Shown: in pieces, positions 5,438 to 7,363 of the stretch
Layout: each line of letters starts with the position of its first letter
How positions within the stretch are numbered: the stretch's first letter is position 1
DNA from: Microcaldota archaeon
GTDB lineage: Archaea > Micrarchaeota > Micrarchaeia > Anstonellales > Bilamarchaeaceae
Assembly: GCA_013425425.1 (NCBI GenBank)
Contig: JACCLJ010000109.1
Span: forward strand, 1 to 7,363
Reading direction: 5' to 3'
DNA: 7,363 bases
The notes under the pieces: model-generated
The model's database searches: none
What the model saw: the letters and a program-made list of their open reading frames with translations, nothing else
Told to the model about the DNA's origin: nothing
Made by a program: the position numbers and the translations under genes

Positions 5438-6187
5438 TCAATTCCCTCCCTTATCGGATACAAGCAGTATCAGTGCGCTGTAAGCTATGGGGTAGACGGT
5501 GAATACGGTGAACAGCTGGACGAGGGGGATGAAATTGAGCAGCCATGCAATGGCGAAGAGCACGTACATTCCCAGGAAGCGGATGTGCTTCGTCTTTATG
5601 GTGAAGAAAGCGGCCCTGAACGATTCGAAAGGCAGCGAACCAAGGGAAGCGGAAATAAACGCCGGAGTGAAAAGCATGTGTATTACGAATATCGCGCACA
5701 GGGCGTAAAGATAGAGAAGCATGTCCATGTACTGGTATTCGGTCAGGAAATAATAGTAAATCGCCGCAACCGGGCCTATTAAAAGCACCGAGATGACCTC
5801 GCGCATCAGAAGGATGCCGAACATCACCGGCGCCCTTGAAAGGCCGTAATGGTAGAAATCAAGAAGGCTCGTCTTGGCCCCATCCACGGCGCCGTAATAT
5901 GTTTTTGCAAGCGCAGCGTTTAGGCCGCCGAGGAAATAGAATAATAAGAGCAGGATCACGGTGACGGCGAGCAGGGTTGGCAGGGATCCGGCATCCAGCC
6001 CGAACGAGATATCGTATGAAAGCAGCGAAGCCGCCATGAAATAGATTAGCAGAAGGCCGAACATTGCAAGCAGCAAAACCAGAAACAGGAAGAAATAGGC
6101 GAAAGAGCCCCACATGAAGAGGAATGGCTTGGCGCTGTAGGCTGAAAAGGCCCTTTTGATGCTTGAGAACAACAAATCACCGAGCAT
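5438..6187 (-). CDS. Six-helix integral membrane protein of unknown function
   Basis: A 249-residue protein that is mostly membrane. Predicted helices lie at about residues 22-53, 70-95, 118-146, 155-180, 203-222 and 224-244. Short connecting loops include YYGAVDGAKTSLLDFYHYG (98-115) and the basic FFTIKTKHIRF (194-204). The layout, in which an amphipathic N-terminal helix (LLFSSIKRAFSAY) is followed by paired helices and loops of the form GAKTSLLDFYHYGLSRAP and LPFESFRAAFFTIK, resembles polytopic families of the DUF4013/DUF7847 kind. No catalytic or transport motif is visible. It is the first gene of a three-gene minus-strand operon; the next gene starts one nt after its stop. The ATG at 6187 is the best start by eye, but it lies only 17 nt from a TTTAAATA box, tighter than expected, so the true start could be a little further in. 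Confidence 0.8.
   Translation of the reverse strand: MLGDLLFSSIKRAFSAYSAKPFLFMWGSFAYFFLFLVLLLAMFGLLLIYFMAASLLSYDISFGLDAGSLPTLLAVTVILLLLFYFLGGLNAALAKTYYGAVDGAKTSLLDFYHYGLSRAPVMFGILLMREVISVLLIGPVAAIYYYFLTEYQYMDMLLYLYALCAIFVIHMLFTPAFISASLGSLPFESFRAAFFTIKTKHIRFLGMYVLFAIAWLLNFIPLVQLFTVFTVYPIAYSALILLVSDKGGN
5445..5450 (-). promoter_or_regulatory. Ribosome binding site deciding the start at 5436
   Basis: On the minus strand GGGAGG precedes ATG 5436 by 8 nt and overlaps the last codons of the upstream membrane-protein gene. It selects the 103-residue form over the 112-residue form starting at 5463. Confidence 0.7.
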
Positions 6188-6202
6188 ACTTCAAAGATAA
6201 AA

Positions 6203-6220
6203 TATTTAAACGAATGCTGG
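6203..6220 (-). promoter_or_regulatory. TATA-box promoter with upstream CCAGCATT for the three-gene operon
   Basis: The minus strand reads CCAGCATTCGTTTAAATA between the surface-protein stop and the membrane-protein start. TTTAAATA is a full match to a common archaeal TATA consensus. The preceding CCAGCATT plus G(TTTAAA) is also found upstream of the hydrolase at 3764-3778, with one extra C here. This is the clearest promoter in the window. Confidence 0.62.
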
Positions 6221-6222
6221 TT

Positions 6223-7363
6223 TCACTCGCACCTGAGCAGCAGCCACACGATAATTACCCATATGATTACGAATATGAGCATGGTGAATGCCGCGTACTT
6301 GAGCGGCTTCTTGTTCCTCTCCCACCATTCCTGCAGCCTGCCCTTCCTGGGCTTGTTTTTCAGCTCTGCCATCATCCTTCGGATTTCCGCCGGAGACATT
6401 TTCGCCATCCTCTCCTGCTCCTCCCTGCGCTTCTTGCGGTAGATGTAAATGCTTGTGATAAGGCCGATGAGCAGTATGAGCAGGGTCCACAGCAGGTCGG
6501 GTGCCTTGCATATTACTATGGGCGGCCTTTCCGCCTTTATCAAAAGAGTGCCGTGGCCGTACGGCCTGCCGTTCTCGTATACCGTGACCGGAACGCGGTA
6601 GACGCCCGGCTCAAAGTCCTCCGGAACCAGCACCCTGAAGGTTATGAGCCCCATCTCCCCGTTTTCAAGGCTGCGGGTGACATCGCTTACCGCAACGAAC
6701 ACGCTGTATGCGCCGCTGAATTCCGCTGAGATGTTTATGGCGCTCGCGTTGAAGTCTCCGATGTTTATGAATGGCATCACGCCCTCCTGTTCCTCGCCGA
6801 GGATGACTTCCAGGGTCCTGTCTTCGACCTCGAATTCGGGCTTGTTTAGTATGAGGTGTACGTTCGCGAGGGTCGATGCGATGAGCGTCGGGCTCATCTG
6901 CCCGACGCACTGCAGCGCTCCGAGGTCGCTTTTGTTGTAATCAAGAATGTCGTTGGGCGGCATGCTTACGGTTATCGTCCCGCTTATCGTGCCGTTTGCA
7001 GCCATGCGGTCGCCGGATATCTCAACCGTAGTGTAATTCTCGAAATCCCCCCTAACGAAACAGGAAATGTTTTCGAGGGCCACCGTGGACGTTGCCCTGA
7101 AATCGGCGCTTCCTTCCTGCGGATAGTCTATCGTTACGTAAATATCATCTGGAATTATGGCGAAATAAGCTTGTATCGGCGGCGGAACTACGGGCGGCCT
7201 GTAATATGGCGTTCCGGGCGGTCCTCCTCCCGGTGGCACTGGCGGCGCGCCGCCCACGCTGAATGTAACGCTGTCCGAGCCCGTATTGCCTGTAGTGTCG
7301 TTTGCATAAAGGGCGAGATGGTGCGTTCCCGATCCTACGTTAAGGATGTAAGCCGGACCGCAC
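6223..7363 (-). CDS. Large Ig-like-domain surface protein, C-terminal part with two-helix membrane anchor (5' end outside window)
   Basis: The frame stays open to the right edge, so the GTG at 7257 is internal. Codons 7258-7362 encode an Ig-like repeat end (LNVGSGTHHLALYANDTTGN), as in archaeal cell-surface glycoproteins. Residue numbers below run from that GTG. Residues 2-29 are a Pro/Gly-rich linker. Residues 30-245 are beta-rich extracellular domains with six N-glycosylation sequons (N63, N74, N88, N108, N170, N175). TM1 is at about 254-273 (LLWTLLILLIGLITSIYIY). A basic cytoplasmic segment follows at 274-320, with helical EQERMAKMSPAEIRRMMAEL. TM2 is at about 321-341. The protein ends RCE outside. 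Cys250 just before TM1 and Cys343 just after TM2 would be on the same external face. The product is inferred to be an exported, glycosylated surface protein involved in cell envelope or adhesion. It is followed by the membrane-protein operon after a 35-nt gap with its own promoter. Confidence 0.85.
   Translation of the reverse strand, partial: CGPAYILNVGSGTHHLALYANDTTGNTGSDSVTFSVGGAPPVPPGGGPPGTPYYRPPVVPPPIQAYFAIIPDDIYVTIDYPQEGSADFRATSTVALENISCFVRGDFENYTTVEISGDRMAANGTISGTITVSMPPNDILDYNKSDLGALQCVGQMSPTLIASTLANVHLILNKPEFEVEDRTLEVILGEEQEGVMPFINIGDFNASAINISAEFSGAYSVFVAVSDVTRSLENGEMGLITFRVLVPEDFEPGVYRVPVTVYENGRPYGHGTLLIKAERPPIVICKAPDLLWTLLILLIGLITSIYIYRKKRREEQERMAKMSPAEIRRMMAELKNKPRKGRLQEWWERNKKPLKYAAFTMLIFVIIWVIIVWLLLRCE

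Noticed and set aside
5437..5463. A start at 5463 for the stalk-tail protein
   Set aside because: It has no ribosome binding site and overlaps the upstream gene, while 5436 has GGGAGG at ideal spacing.
6163..6729. A plus-strand open frame of 188 codons opposite the surface protein
   Set aside because: It is antisense to the well-supported transmembrane end of the surface protein and reads as a low-quality His/Arg/Pro-rich shadow with no motif.
7198..7254. Possible repeat or array in the GC-rich stretch at the right end
   Set aside because: It is explained by codons of the Pro/Gly-rich linker of the surface protein and has no regular unit length.
7255..7257. GTG at 7257 as start of the surface protein
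   Set aside because: The frame continues to the window edge with an Ig-like repeat sequence, and a protein beginning with a Pro/Gly linker and no signal peptide would not be exported.

Overview
The window reads as a gene-dense piece of an archaeal chromosome. The evidence is an archaeal-type HMG-CoA synthase, TATA-like boxes such as TTTAAATA upstream of operons, GGTGAT/GGAGG ribosome binding sites, frequent ATA and AGG codons, and a surface protein with Ig-like repeats, many N-glycosylation sequons and a C-terminal membrane anchor. The small genes, the Ig-like surface protein and the short hypothetical proteins fit a DPANN-type or uncultivated euryarchaeal lineage, but the lineage is inference. 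There is no tRNA, rRNA, CRISPR array, insertion sequence or phage gene in view.

Layout. Positions 1-1671 (+): the 3' part of a ThyX-fold flavoprotein whose gene enters from outside the window, overlapping by 11 nt an extended SDR NAD-dependent epimerase/dehydratase. Positions 1684-3480 (+): a TATA-like box, a secreted membrane-anchored protein of unknown function, and 3 nt later the archaeal HMG-CoA synthase of the mevalonate (isoprenoid lipid) pathway. Positions 3494-4606: a divergent pair, a BofA-like small membrane protein (-) and a metallo-beta-lactamase-fold hydrolase (+), sharing a 54-nt intergenic region with one palindromic TTTAAA. Positions 4620-6187 (-): a tight three-gene operon of a six-helix membrane protein, a 103-residue protein with a ribosomal-stalk-like C-terminal tail, and a winged-helix DNA-binding protein. 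Positions 6223-7363 (-): the C-terminal part of a large Ig-domain surface protein anchored by two membrane helices, with its 5' end outside the window.

Most of the window is not one pathway. The coherent units are HMG-CoA synthase with its membrane-protein neighbour and the three-gene minus-strand operon. The operon is the best candidate for something undescribed. Its middle protein ends in an acidic stretch followed by GLGSLFG, very like the tail that archaeal ribosomal stalk proteins use to recruit translation GTPases. It is encoded between a polytopic membrane protein and a putative regulator. A promoter element (CCAGCATT next to GTTTAAA) occurs both before this operon and before the hydrolase, suggesting possible co-regulation. 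No intergenic stretch exceeds 60 nt.
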